From NCBI RefSeq assembly GCF_036964665.1, contig NZ_JBAMDA010000001.1, forward strand, positions 868,001 through 932,000: 64,000 nt of DNA. Direction: 5' to 3'. The notes under the pieces were generated by a model. It was not told the origin of the DNA. It did not search any database and saw only the letters and a program-made list of their open reading frames with translations. Below, piece by piece: positions 56,280-64,000 of the stretch. This stretch comes from Nitrobacter sp. NHB1. Its GTDB lineage: Bacteria; Pseudomonadota; Alphaproteobacteria; Rhizobiales; Xanthobacteraceae. A program made the translations under genes and the position numbers. Positions within the stretch are counted from its first letter, which is position 1, and each line of letters starts with the position of its first letter.

Positions 56280-57971
56280 TTAGTGCGTGGACGGATGCGC
56301 TGGCGGGGAAATCCCGAGCAAATCGGTTTCACCCTGCCGTAAAGCCGGGAGCTTGCCTGCGGCCTCCAGAACCGGATAGGCGACCGAGCAAATGTGCGAA
56401 TGTATCCGCCGCAGATCGCGCAGGACGTCGAGATGCAGCGACGTGGTCTCGATCGTTTCGGGGCGTCCCTCGCGCAACCGGTCAAGGTGCCGCTCGGTGG
56501 CTGCGAGTTCGAGGTCGCGCAAGGCAACTTTCTCCGCGATGAGCTGGCTGGCCCCATTGACATTGCCGAACATGAAGACGCCGAAGGCGATACGAAGCGA
56601 ATCCATCGTCCGCTTGTGAAATGCCGAAAGCTCGCTGGCGCCTTCGGGCGAAAATTGAAAACGGTGTTTGATTTTCTTGGTGGCCAGATCGCTCAGATTC
56701 TTATCGATAATGTCGCCGATATGTTCGAGGTTGATGGCGAATGCGATGATTTCCATCGCGCGATGCCCCTCGCATTCGTCGAGGCTGCCGCGGGTCAGTT
56801 TGGTCACATAGAGCTTGATAGCTTCATCGAGCCCGTCGACGCCGTCATCCATCCGCGAAACCTGATCCACCAGCGATTTGTCGTTGGTCATCATCGCATC
56901 CATCACCTTGCGCAGCATGGCTTCCACGAGGTCGCCCATGCGCAGCGTTTCGCGCGCCGCGTCGGCGAGCGCAAGCGATGGCGTTTCCAGCGCGCTCTCG
57001 TCGAGATAGCGGGGTCGCCACGGATCGGCCTCGGACACCCTTTCGGGCAGAAGCCGCTCGAGCAGGCGTGCCAAGCCGTCGAGCAGGCCGATAAACAGGA
57101 TTGCGGTCATAACGTTGAATGCAATGTGAAACGTCGCGGTCGCTGTGGCGAGGTTCGGCTGCCATGCCAGCATGAAGTCTACCATCGGTCGCAGAAATGG
57201 TGCGACCAGCAGCACTCCTATGAGCCGGTTGAGCATGTTGCCGAGCGGTAGCCGATAGCTCGCGGGATTATCACGCCGGCCGCCTTCGACGATGGGGTTG
57301 ACGGCGCTGCCGATATTGGCGCCGAGCACCAGCGCGAAGGCCGCATGTGGCGAAACGAACTGGGAGTAGGCGAGCGACATGATGAGGAGAACGGTCGCGA
57401 CGCTGGAATGGACGGCCCAGGTCACGATGGCGCCGATGAGGATGCACAGGACCGGGTCGCCGGTGATGGCGTTGAGAAAAACCCGCACGCCCGGCGCATT
57501 TTCAGCCGGCGCGAGCGTCGTAAGTAAAATATGGAGCGCCAGCAGCATCAGACCGAGGCCGATAAAGACACGGCCGACGTCCTTGATGCGCGTGCGGGCG
57601 CCGCTGCGGAACGCCACCAGTCCGACCACGAAGAAGATCGGCGCGACGGCGGAGATATTGAACGACAGCACCTCAACGATCAGCGTGGTTCCGACGTTCG
57701 CGCCAAGCATGATCGCGAGCGCCGGAACAAGGCTTACCAGACCTTCCGCCGCGAACGAGCTGGTAATCAGGCCAGTGGCGGTGCTGCTCTGGAGCAGGGC
57801 GGTGAGACCGAGGCCGGCGCCGAACGCGGCAAAACGATTGCGAAGCGCTTTGCCCAGAAATCGGCGGAGGTCCGGACCGAAGGCGCGCAAGATTCCGCTC
57901 CGGACCATATGAAGGCCCCAGAGCAAAAGCGCGATACCACCCATCAGATCGAGAAGAACAAGGCTTCCCAT
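56280..57971 (-). CDS. Na+/phosphate cotransporter family protein with PhoU-like tail
   Basis: This 563-residue protein has two inverted Na/Pi cotransporter repeats, each with the QSS motif region: ALLQSSTATGLITSSF in the first and WAVHSSVATVLLIMSL in the second. After about residue 340, helical PhoU-like repeats follow (LRMGDLVEAMLRKVMDAM, EIIAFAINLEHIGDIIDKNL). Members such as YjbB export phosphate. ATG 57971 (MGSLVLLDLMGG) begins the first membrane helix; the open frame upstream to 58136 would add 55 non-conserved residues. The polyphosphate genes elsewhere make a phosphate-balance role plausible. Confidence 0.9.
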   Translation of the reverse strand: MGSLVLLDLMGGIALLLWGLHMVRSGILRAFGPDLRRFLGKALRNRFAAFGAGLGLTALLQSSTATGLITSSFAAEGLVSLVPALAIMLGANVGTTLIVEVLSFNISAVAPIFFVVGLVAFRSGARTRIKDVGRVFIGLGLMLLALHILLTTLAPAENAPGVRVFLNAITGDPVLCILIGAIVTWAVHSSVATVLLIMSLAYSQFVSPHAAFALVLGANIGSAVNPIVEGGRRDNPASYRLPLGNMLNRLIGVLLVAPFLRPMVDFMLAWQPNLATATATFHIAFNVMTAILFIGLLDGLARLLERLLPERVSEADPWRPRYLDESALETPSLALADAARETLRMGDLVEAMLRKVMDAMMTNDKSLVDQVSRMDDGVDGLDEAIKLYVTKLTRGSLDECEGHRAMEIIAFAINLEHIGDIIDKNLSDLATKKIKHRFQFSPEGASELSAFHKRTMDSLRIAFGVFMFGNVNGASQLIAEKVALRDLELAATERHLDRLREGRPETIETTSLHLDVLRDLRRIHSHICSVAYPVLEAAGKLPALRQGETDLLGISPPAHPSTH

Positions 57972-58155
57972 AAGTTTCCCGTCAACGAATTGGAGTCGAA
58001 GGGTCAGGCTATCGGCAAACGGCGGCGGATCAATCTCTTTATTCGTGTGTTTCGCCGCAGGCCGAACAAACGAGCTGACGAAAAGCGTCCGCCAGAGCGG
58101 GATGAGGAAAAGTGTGCAGCGGTTTTCCGCCCGCATCCCGCTCTAAATATTGAAA

Positions 58156-58210
58156 TTGATCACGTTCATGATTTTGGATCGATTCGATTCAAAATCATGA
58201 ACGTGATCAA
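58156..58210. repeat. Perfect 21-bp inverted repeat
   Basis: The left arm at 58156-58176 begins TTGATCACGTTCATGATTTT and the right arm at 58190-58210 is its exact complement, with a 13-base centre. It lies between the end of metC and the start of the phosphate cotransporter gene, both leftward. I recall similar elements between genes in Bradyrhizobium. It would form a strong hairpin in RNA from either strand. Confidence 0.9.
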
Positions 58211-58225
58211 GCGAGTCAGAGAGGT

Positions 58226-59422
58226 TCACCGCCGGGCGTTGCAGGCTTCAAATCCGCGGTCGAGATCGGCTTTGAGATCGTCCACGCTCTCCAGCCCGAT
58301 GTGGAGCCGCAGCGTCGGGCCGCCCGGTGCCCAGGTCGTCGCGGTGCGATACGCGGCGCAATCGAAGGGAATGATGAGGCTCTCAAAGCCACCCCACGAG
58401 TAACCCATGCCAAACAGCTTCACCGTATCGAGCAGCGCATCGACGGCCTGTTGTGGCGCGGGCTTGAGGACAATACTGAACAGTCCCGATGCGCCGGTGA
58501 AGTCGCGCTTCCAGATCGCGTGGCCGGGATCGTCCGGCAGCGCCGGATGCAGGACCCTCGTGACTTCCGGCCGTCTCGCGAGCCACTGCGCCATGTCGAT
58601 CGCGGCTTGCTGGTGATGCGCGAGCCTGACTGCGAGTGTCCGCAGTCCTCGCAATGCCAGAAACACATCGTCAGGTCCCGCACAGACGCCGAGCAGCCTG
58701 ATCGTTTCGGCGACGGCCGGCCACGCGTTGGCGTTGGCGGATATGGTTCCGAACATGATGTCGGAATGTCCCCCGATGTATTTGGTCGCCGCCTGAATGC
58801 TGATGTCCACACCTTGTTCGAGCGCCCTGCGGAATAGGGGAGTGGCCCACGTATTGTCGTCGACCACGAGCGCTCCTCGCGCGTGCGCGACCGCGGTGAC
58901 CGCCGGAACGTCGGGCATCTCCAGGGATTGGGAACCCGGAGCCTCGACCATGACCGCGCGGGTGTTGGGCCGGAACAGCGCCGCGATACCCGAACCGGCC
59001 AGCGGATCGAAATAGGTGGTCTCGACTCCGTAACGCGCCAGGAGCCCGTCGCAGAAATTTCGCGTGGGGCGATAGACATTATCGCAGACGAGGAGGTGAT
59101 CGCCGGCCTTCAGCACTGACAGCAGCGCGGTGGAGATCGCAGACACCCCCGATGGAACGAGGCCGACGCCTGCGCACTGTGGGCCTTCCAACGCCGTCAA
59201 CGCATCCTGCAAGGCGCGGGTAGTGGGCGTGCCGTGCCGTCCGTAATGGAATTCTCCGCGATGGGCGTGAAGGTCACCGGCGGTCGGGTAGAGTACGGTC
59301 GAACCGCGAACGACGGGCGGATTGACAAACCCCTTCTGGGCCTCGGTATCTCGACCCGAAACGACCAGTCTGGTTTCCGCATGAAGCGAATCCGTCGGTC
59401 CGTCGTCCTTTGAGAAGGTCAT
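58226..59422 (-). CDS. metC: Cystathionine beta-lyase (Cys/Met metabolism PLP enzyme)
   Basis: This 398-residue PLP enzyme cleaves cystathionine to homocysteine on the way to methionine. The PLP lysine is K214 in QAATKYIGGHSD. Other family blocks are YGRHGTPTTRALQDALTALE, PSGVSAISTALLSVLKAGDH, and MGYSWGGFESLIIP near the substrate end, which favours the lyase over the gamma-synthase. The length is normal. It stands alone, with a 21-bp palindrome after it and repeat-rich DNA before it. Confidence 0.92.
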   Translation of the reverse strand: MTFSKDDGPTDSLHAETRLVVSGRDTEAQKGFVNPPVVRGSTVLYPTAGDLHAHRGEFHYGRHGTPTTRALQDALTALEGPQCAGVGLVPSGVSAISTALLSVLKAGDHLLVCDNVYRPTRNFCDGLLARYGVETTYFDPLAGSGIAALFRPNTRAVMVEAPGSQSLEMPDVPAVTAVAHARGALVVDDNTWATPLFRRALEQGVDISIQAATKYIGGHSDIMFGTISANANAWPAVAETIRLLGVCAGPDDVFLALRGLRTLAVRLAHHQQAAIDMAQWLARRPEVTRVLHPALPDDPGHAIWKRDFTGASGLFSIVLKPAPQQAVDALLDTVKLFGMGYSWGGFESLIIPFDCAAYRTATTWAPGGPTLRLHIGLESVDDLKADLDRGFEACNARR

Positions 59423-59557
59423 CTGTTCGCCGCTGCAAAAGGAGGCATTTTGCCGCTGACGCGCTGCCTCGAACTTTGCCGGATCTTAAGTTCCGGCGTG
59501 ATTTCACCAGTAACAGGAAGGGGAAGACCCTCGTCAACCCCTTGACCCTGCCCGCCA

Positions 59558-59798
59558 GTGGAGAGAATTTGACATTCGCGACCCACTTGGTGTCCCGATC
59601 TAGTGTGGTACAGGCTCACACGTTCGCTGGAAGGACTTGCAGAGAAAATGAAGCGAACGTCTGAACCACCACACTAGCCGCGCGTTCCGGATGCGAATGT
59701 CAAATTCACTCCACGAGCAGCTTATATTTGCTAGTGCTCCTTCGATTCTAACATTCGCAACACACTCGCTGAAACGGGATGCGAATGTTAGAATCGAA
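59558..59798. repeat. Composite palindromic repeat, copy 4, best preserved
   Basis: Part one begins GTGGAGAGAATTTGACATTC at 59558 and ends with its complement GTCAAATTCACTCCAC at 59714. Part two is a perfect inverted repeat: TTCGATTCTAACATTCGCA at 59741-59759 and its complement at 59780-59798. The spacer between the parts (GAGCAGCTTATATTTGCTAG) is shared with the other copies. Confidence 0.88.
59601..59676. repeat. Third palindromic element nested in the composite repeat
   Basis: A 76-base element bounded by TAGTGTGGT and ACCACACTA-type ends, with inner arms CGTTCGCT and AGCGAACG, interrupts part one of the surrounding repeat. The copy at 45392-45455 lacks it and is accordingly shorter, which shows that this is an insertion. 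Confidence 0.75.
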
Positions 59799-60013
59799 AC
59801 ACTATTCGTTCTGTGATGAAATCCAACTCTCTGCTGACCGCATGTTGAGAGGCCCGCTGCGAGTTTCGATCTGTTCTCAACCTCGGCTGATCGACAAAAG
59901 TCTGTCTTTGGCCGGGATCCTGGTGGAGGAAAACAAATCGATCGACCGAATTCAACCGAGCGTCCGAACGGCAACGAACTGACAATCCATTGATGTCCCT
60001 GAAAGGCATTGCC

Positions 60014-61048
60014 ATGAAATGCGTACTTGCTGTCATCTTCGCTATCGCCGCCGGTCTTTCGTTGCAATCGGCATCCGCACAGGATTCCGCGAAGGCGAAG
60101 ACCACGCTCGAAGCAGTCAAGGCGCGAGGCATGTTGTCCTGTGGCGTGAGCCAGGGGTTGCCGGGGTTTTCGGCGCCTGATGACAAAGGCAACTGGACCG
60201 GCCTTGATGTGGACATCTGTCGCGCAATCGCGGCAGTGGTGTTCAACGATCCGACCAAGGTCAAATTCGTTCCGCTGTCTGCCAAAGACCGGTTTATCGC
60301 CCTCCAATCCGGCGAGATCGATGTGCTGTCACGCAACACGACATGGACGCTCTCACGCGACACCTCGCTCGGTGCAAATTTCACCGGCGTGACGTATTAC
60401 GACGGACAGGGTTTTCTGGTCAGGAAATCGCTCAAGGTCAATTCGGCGCTGGAATTGAACAGCGCGTCTGTCTGCGTCCAGACCGGCACCACGACCGAAC
60501 AGAATCTTGCCGACTACTTCAAGAGCAACAAGATGAAGTATGAGGTCATCGCGTTCAGCACGGCCGACGAAACCATCAAGGCCTACGAATCAGGCCGGTG
60601 CGATGTGTTTACGGCCGATATTTCGCAGCTTTATGCCGAGCGGCTGAAGCTCTCCAACCCCGCCGATCATGCGGTCTTGCCCGAGGTGATCTCGAAGGAG
60701 CCGCTCGGGCCGATGGTGCGTCATGGCGACGATCAGTGGTTCGATCTCGTGAAGTGGACCCTGTTTGCGATGATCGACGCCGAAGAACTCGGCATCACCC
60801 AGAAGAATGTCGACGAGATGGCCAAATCGAGCAACCCGGAACTGAAACGCGTCTTCGGGACCGACGGCAATTTAGGCGAACAGCTTGGCGTGACCAAGGA
60901 TTGGGTGTCGCGCATCATCAAAGCCGTCGGCAATTATGGCGAGTCGTTTGATCGTAACGTCGGCGCCGGCTCGAAGCTCGGGATCGCGCGGGGGCTCAAC
61001 AGGCTCTGGAACCAGGGCGGCATTCAGTACGCGCCGCCGATCCGTTAG
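60014..61048 (+). CDS. aapJ: General L-amino acid ABC transporter, substrate-binding protein
   Basis: This 344-residue periplasmic protein of the AapJ/BztA family binds a broad range of L-amino acids. It has a signal peptide (MKCVLAVIFAIAAGLSLQSA to SAQ), then RGMLSCGVSQGLPGFSAPDD, GLDVDICRAIAAVVF and EIDVLSRNTTWTLSRD. ATG 60014 has AAAGG eight bases upstream; an ATG at 59993 is less suited. The permease genes follow 20 bases later in the order J-Q-M-P. Confidence 0.95.
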   Translation: MKCVLAVIFAIAAGLSLQSASAQDSAKAKTTLEAVKARGMLSCGVSQGLPGFSAPDDKGNWTGLDVDICRAIAAVVFNDPTKVKFVPLSAKDRFIALQSGEIDVLSRNTTWTLSRDTSLGANFTGVTYYDGQGFLVRKSLKVNSALELNSASVCVQTGTTTEQNLADYFKSNKMKYEVIAFSTADETIKAYESGRCDVFTADISQLYAERLKLSNPADHAVLPEVISKEPLGPMVRHGDDQWFDLVKWTLFAMIDAEELGITQKNVDEMAKSSNPELKRVFGTDGNLGEQLGVTKDWVSRIIKAVGNYGESFDRNVGAGSKLGIARGLNRLWNQGGIQYAPPIR

Positions 61049-61068
61049 CGCCAGCGCCAGAAACAGCG

Positions 61069-62274
61069 ATGGCCGCCGAGCCTCGAAAACCGCCGCTTCA
61101 GTTGTTCTTAAAGCTCCGGCGCGCGCTCGGGGGCAGGGCAGGTTGGGGCGGACTCGCGCTCCAGGTGTTGTTCGTCGCCGCGCTGGCATGGATCAGCTAT
61201 GAGATCGTGGCCAACGCCCAAGGAAACCTGGAGACGCAGCATGTCGCGTCCGGCTTTGATTTCATGTCGCGCACGGCCGGATTCAGCGTCAGCCAGAGCC
61301 TGATTCCATACTCCGAGACCGACACCTACACGCGCGTGTTTCTGGTCGGCCTTCTCAACACGCTGCTGGTGGCCGTGGTCGGCATCTTCTTCGCAACGAT
61401 CATCGGCTTTATGGTGGCGCTTGGCCGGCTGTCACCGAACTGGCTGATATCGCGCATTTCCGGCGGCTATGTCGAGTTGGTCCGAAACCTGCCGCTGCTG
61501 TTTCAAATTCTGTTCTGGTATCTTGCTGTGCTGGGGGCGCTGCCGAGTCCAAGGCAAAGCGTTTCGATCTTCGGCAGTATCTTTCTCAACAATCGCGGTC
61601 TCGTCATTCCGAAGCCGATCGGGCACGAGGGGCTTGTCGCCTTTGCGATTGCGATCGGCGTCGCGATTGCAGGGTCCGCGCTGCTGCGCAGCTATTCGCG
61701 CCGCGCACGGTTCCATAGCGGACGAGCGGTGGTCGTCTGGCCTTACGTTTCTGGTCTGCTGATCGGTCTCTCGTTGATTGCGATACTCGTTTTCGGCGCA
61801 CCCTTCACATTCGAGATGCCCGTCCTCAAAGGATTCAATTTCTCCGGCGGAGCGCGCGTGACCCCGGAATTCGTTGCGCTCGCCATCGCGCTTTCGACGT
61901 ATACGGCCGCGTTTATCGCGGAAGTCGTGCGTGCCGGAATCCTCTCGGTTCATAAAGGGCAGATGGAGGCGGGAGCATCGCTCGGGCTCTCGCGCGGATC
62001 GACGCTGCGATTGATCGTGGTGCCGCAAGCGATGCGGATCATTCTGCCGCCGCTGACCAATCAGTATCTCAATCTCACCAAGAATTCGTCGCTGGCTGTC
62101 GCCATCGGATATCCGGACCTGGTCTCGGTGTTTGCCGGAACCACGCTGAGCCAGACCGGACAGGCCATTGAGATCATCGCAATCACGATGGGCGTTTATC
62201 TGCTGATTTCACTGGTGACCAGCGCGATCATGAGCTTCTACGGCTGGCGCGTCGCGCGGAGCATGGGCGCATGA
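61069..62274 (+). CDS. aapQ: General L-amino acid ABC transporter, permease AapQ
   Basis: This 401-residue inner-membrane permease has an N-terminal cytoplasmic stretch, then membrane segments with a large inserted periplasmic region (GFDFMSRTAGFSVSQSLI). The ABC-permease EAA-loop is AGILSVHKGQMEAGASLGLS. It forms the channel together with AapM. The length is typical of AapQ, which is longer than simple amino acid permeases. The stop overlaps the aapM start by four bases (ATGA). Confidence 0.95.
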   Translation: MAAEPRKPPLQLFLKLRRALGGRAGWGGLALQVLFVAALAWISYEIVANAQGNLETQHVASGFDFMSRTAGFSVSQSLIPYSETDTYTRVFLVGLLNTLLVAVVGIFFATIIGFMVALGRLSPNWLISRISGGYVELVRNLPLLFQILFWYLAVLGALPSPRQSVSIFGSIFLNNRGLVIPKPIGHEGLVAFAIAIGVAIAGSALLRSYSRRARFHSGRAVVVWPYVSGLLIGLSLIAILVFGAPFTFEMPVLKGFNFSGGARVTPEFVALAIALSTYTAAFIAEVVRAGILSVHKGQMEAGASLGLSRGSTLRLIVVPQAMRIILPPLTNQYLNLTKNSSLAVAIGYPDLVSVFAGTTLSQTGQAIEIIAITMGVYLLISLVTSAIMSFYGWRVARSMGA

Positions 62275-63791
62275 CCGATCAGCCCGCATTGTCGTTCGTT
62301 CGCGCCGATCTTGTTCCGGAGCGGCCCGTGCCGATCAAAACCATCGGCTTTGTGGGCTTTCTGCGGACCCGTCTGTTCAATACCCCGACCAATGCACTGC
62401 TGACCATCGTGGGTGCGTTGCTGCTCTGGTTCATCATTGTCCCCACGATCCAGTTTCTTCTCGTGGACGCAGTCTGGGAAGGCAAGGATCGGACATCGTG
62501 TCTGGCTGCGGATGCGGGGCATTCCGTCGGGGCATGTTGGCCGTTCGTCCAAGCGAAAATCACGCAGTTTATCTACGGCTTTTATCCCGAACCCGAACGC
62601 TGGCGGGTGAATCTGACCTTCCTGCTGGCGGCCGTTTTGCTGCTGCCGCTTCTGATCCCGCGATTGCCTGCCAAAAGTCTCAACGCGGGCCTGTTCTTTG
62701 TCGCTTTTCCCGTTGTGGCATTTTTTCTGCTGCATGGCGGAGGCATCGGTGGATTCGGCGTGAGTTGGACCGTCGGCTTTCTGTCGAACTTCGCTGACGG
62801 CGTGGGCAATGCCGGGCGGCAACTCGCCGCGTCAGGAGAGGCAGGCGGAATCGGTTCGACCTTGTGGCTTCTGGGAAATGCCGTTGCATGGATCGGCGAT
62901 GCGTTGAACTCGCTGGCGTGGCCCCTGATCTGGCTGCGCGATCGGGTCCAAAACTCCGGTCAACCGGTCTGGTCCGATTTTGCGTGTACCGCTGCGATCG
63001 TTTCGCTGCTGCTCTTTCTTCTGAGCGGCGCATTCCGCACGGGCTGGCGCGCGCTGCTCACCAGCCTGACAACGTTCGTCGGTATTGGTCTGGTGATCGC
63101 GGTGATGCACCTCGATCGCGGCGGCCTTCCGGTCGTCGGTACCCGACTCTGGGGCGGTCTGCTGGTGACATTGGTGGTGTCGGTCACCGGCATCGTAGCG
63201 TCGATACCGATCGGAATCACGCTGGCACTGGGACGACGCTCCACCATTCCACTGATCCGGATTTTTTCGATCGCCTTCATCGAGTTCTGGCGCGGCATTC
63301 CCTTAATCACCGTGCTGTTTTTCGCGACCTACATGCTGCCGCTTTTCCTCCCCGGAAACTTCACCGTCGATGGTCTGGTCCGGGTGTTGATCGGCGTCGC
63401 GCTGTTCGCCGGCGCCTATAATGCCGAGGTTATTCGCGGCGGCCTGGCCGCGATCCCGCGCGGACAGGCGGAAGCGTCTCACGCGCTTGGCTTGTCGTAC
63501 TGGAAGACGACGGGACTGATCGTGATGCCGCAGGCGTTGCGGCATGTCATCCCCGGACTGGTCAACAGCTTTATCGCGTTGTTCAAGGATACCTCGCTGG
63601 TCTCGATCGTTGCTCTGTTCGACCTGCTCGGGAGCTTGCGGGCCTCGTTCGCAGACCCAACGTGGGCGACGCCGACCACGCTGTTCACAGGGTTCGCCTT
63701 CACCGGAATTATCTATTTCGTGTTCTGCTTCAGCATGTCCCGCTATTCACTGTTCGTCGAACACCGGCTGAACGCGCACCGGCGAAGCTGA
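62271..63791 (+). CDS. aapM: General L-amino acid ABC transporter, permease AapM
   Basis: This 506-residue permease is the partner of AapQ. Several N-terminal helices precede the conserved core. The EAA-loop is GGLAAIPRGQAEASHALGLS, and the core shows EFWRGIPLITVLFFATYMLP and ALFKDTSLVSIVALFDLL. The central stretch of residues 130-260 has extra helices compared with the usual about 385-residue AapM, so this form is long. Translation is coupled to aapQ through a four-base overlap. Confidence 0.93.
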   Translation: MTDQPALSFVRADLVPERPVPIKTIGFVGFLRTRLFNTPTNALLTIVGALLLWFIIVPTIQFLLVDAVWEGKDRTSCLAADAGHSVGACWPFVQAKITQFIYGFYPEPERWRVNLTFLLAAVLLLPLLIPRLPAKSLNAGLFFVAFPVVAFFLLHGGGIGGFGVSWTVGFLSNFADGVGNAGRQLAASGEAGGIGSTLWLLGNAVAWIGDALNSLAWPLIWLRDRVQNSGQPVWSDFACTAAIVSLLLFLLSGAFRTGWRALLTSLTTFVGIGLVIAVMHLDRGGLPVVGTRLWGGLLVTLVVSVTGIVASIPIGITLALGRRSTIPLIRIFSIAFIEFWRGIPLITVLFFATYMLPLFLPGNFTVDGLVRVLIGVALFAGAYNAEVIRGGLAAIPRGQAEASHALGLSYWKTTGLIVMPQALRHVIPGLVNSFIALFKDTSLVSIVALFDLLGSLRASFADPTWATPTTLFTGFAFTGIIYFVFCFSMSRYSLFVEHRLNAHRRS

Positions 63792-63805
63792 GCCTGGGAT
63801 TAGCC

Positions 63806-64000
63806 ATGACAGACACGAATGCCATCGTTTCCATCGCCGGCCTCAACAAATGGTACGGCAGCTTCCACGTGCTGCGGGACATCGATCTCGATGTGGCGCG
63901 CGGCGAGCGTATCGTTATCTGCGGACCTTCAGGATCGGGAAAATCGACGCTGATCCGCTGCATCAACGCGCTCGAGGAATTTCAGGAAGGCCGGATCGTC
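63806..64000 (+). CDS. aapP: General L-amino acid ABC transporter, ATPase AapP (5' part only)
   Basis: The window ends inside this gene; 65 codons are present. They show an ABC ATPase start, VSIAGLNKWYGSFHVLRDID, and Walker A GPSGSGKST at residues 40-48, then LIRCINALEEFQEGRIV, typical of polar amino acid transporters. It starts 14 bases after the aapM stop and completes the J-Q-M-P operon. Confidence 0.95.
   Translation, partial: MTDTNAIVSIAGLNKWYGSFHVLRDIDLDVARGERIVICGPSGSGKSTLIRCINALEEFQEGRIV

Larger units (their letters stand above)
59423..60013. other. Repeat-rich intergenic, no gene seen
   Basis: These 590 bases separate leftward metC and rightward aapJ. No gene is supported. The interval holds the composite repeat at 59558-59798 and its nested insertion. 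The aapJ promoter must lie after about 59800. Confidence 0.6.

Noticed and set aside
58156-58210. FNR/FixK site (TTGAT-N4-ATCAA)
   Set aside because: TTGAT and ATCAA are present only as the outer ends of the 21-bp arms, 45 bases apart, so not a 14-base FNR site.

Overview
The window is chromosomal DNA of an alphaproteobacterium of the Bradyrhizobiaceae/Nitrobacteraceae (Nitrobacter, Bradyrhizobium, Afipia and Rhodopseudomonas are all possible; no marker fixes the genus). The grounds are high G+C (about 60-67% in most genes), an NDUFS4-type complex I accessory gene, a B12-dependent class II ribonucleotide reductase, a DUF6481 gene, aap-type amino acid transport genes, LexA boxes of the GAAC-N7-GAAC alphaproteobacterial type, and several families of palindromic intergenic repeats typical of these genera. 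No phage, transposase, rRNA or CRISPR array was found.

Layout. 0-9.7 kb: a secreted Gly/Arg-rich protein, a NodU-type carbamoyltransferase, the NDUFS4-like gene, a mccBA acyl-CoA carboxylase pair, DUF6481, ndk, a TerC/YjbE membrane protein and a cold-shock gene. 9.7-23.4 kb: a housekeeping block with purMN, a CDP-alcohol phosphatidyltransferase, hda, ppk-ppx, a lone Rieske gene, rnd, aspS and maeB. 23.5-33.1 kb: smaller accessory genes (DoxX, DHFR-like, a broken polysaccharide deacetylase, an L,D-transpeptidase, CreA, DUF2161, a FabA paralogue, an SDR, a YghU-type GST, a ROK kinase, HVA1). 33.1-35.2 kb: a patch of about 50% G+C with a beta-flower protein, a small putative DNA-binding protein and an ImmA/IrrE-type metallopeptidase, running into the 3' end of nrdJ. 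35.2-45.6 kb: nrdJ, a BA14K-like protein, uvrA, an outer-membrane beta-barrel, ssb and tRNA-Arg(TCT). 45.8-56.3 kb: an envelope block with alpha-2-macroglobulin plus PBP1C, then an ArnT-like transferase, a GT2 enzyme and a LAB_N protein. 56.3-64 kb: a Na/Pi cotransporter, metC and aapJQM with the start of aapP.

What stands out. The metallopeptidase directly downstream of nrdJ ends in a zinc ribbon that is nearly the same as the C-terminal tail of NrdJ itself (19 of 24 residues), although the DNA has diverged; this is the best candidate for an undescribed functional link. Two essential or repair genes, nrdJ and uvrA, carry palindromic intergenic-type repeats inserted in frame, so the repeats are translated. 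aspS has a central segment of about 49% G+C with roughly 42 extra residues, suggesting replacement by foreign DNA. Palindromic repeats are nested inside each other at two places. uvrA and ssb each have a perfect LexA-type box although an outer-membrane gene now lies between them.

Method limits: family calls come from reading motifs and from memory of the families; no database search was run. G+C values quoted were counted by hand over the stated lines.
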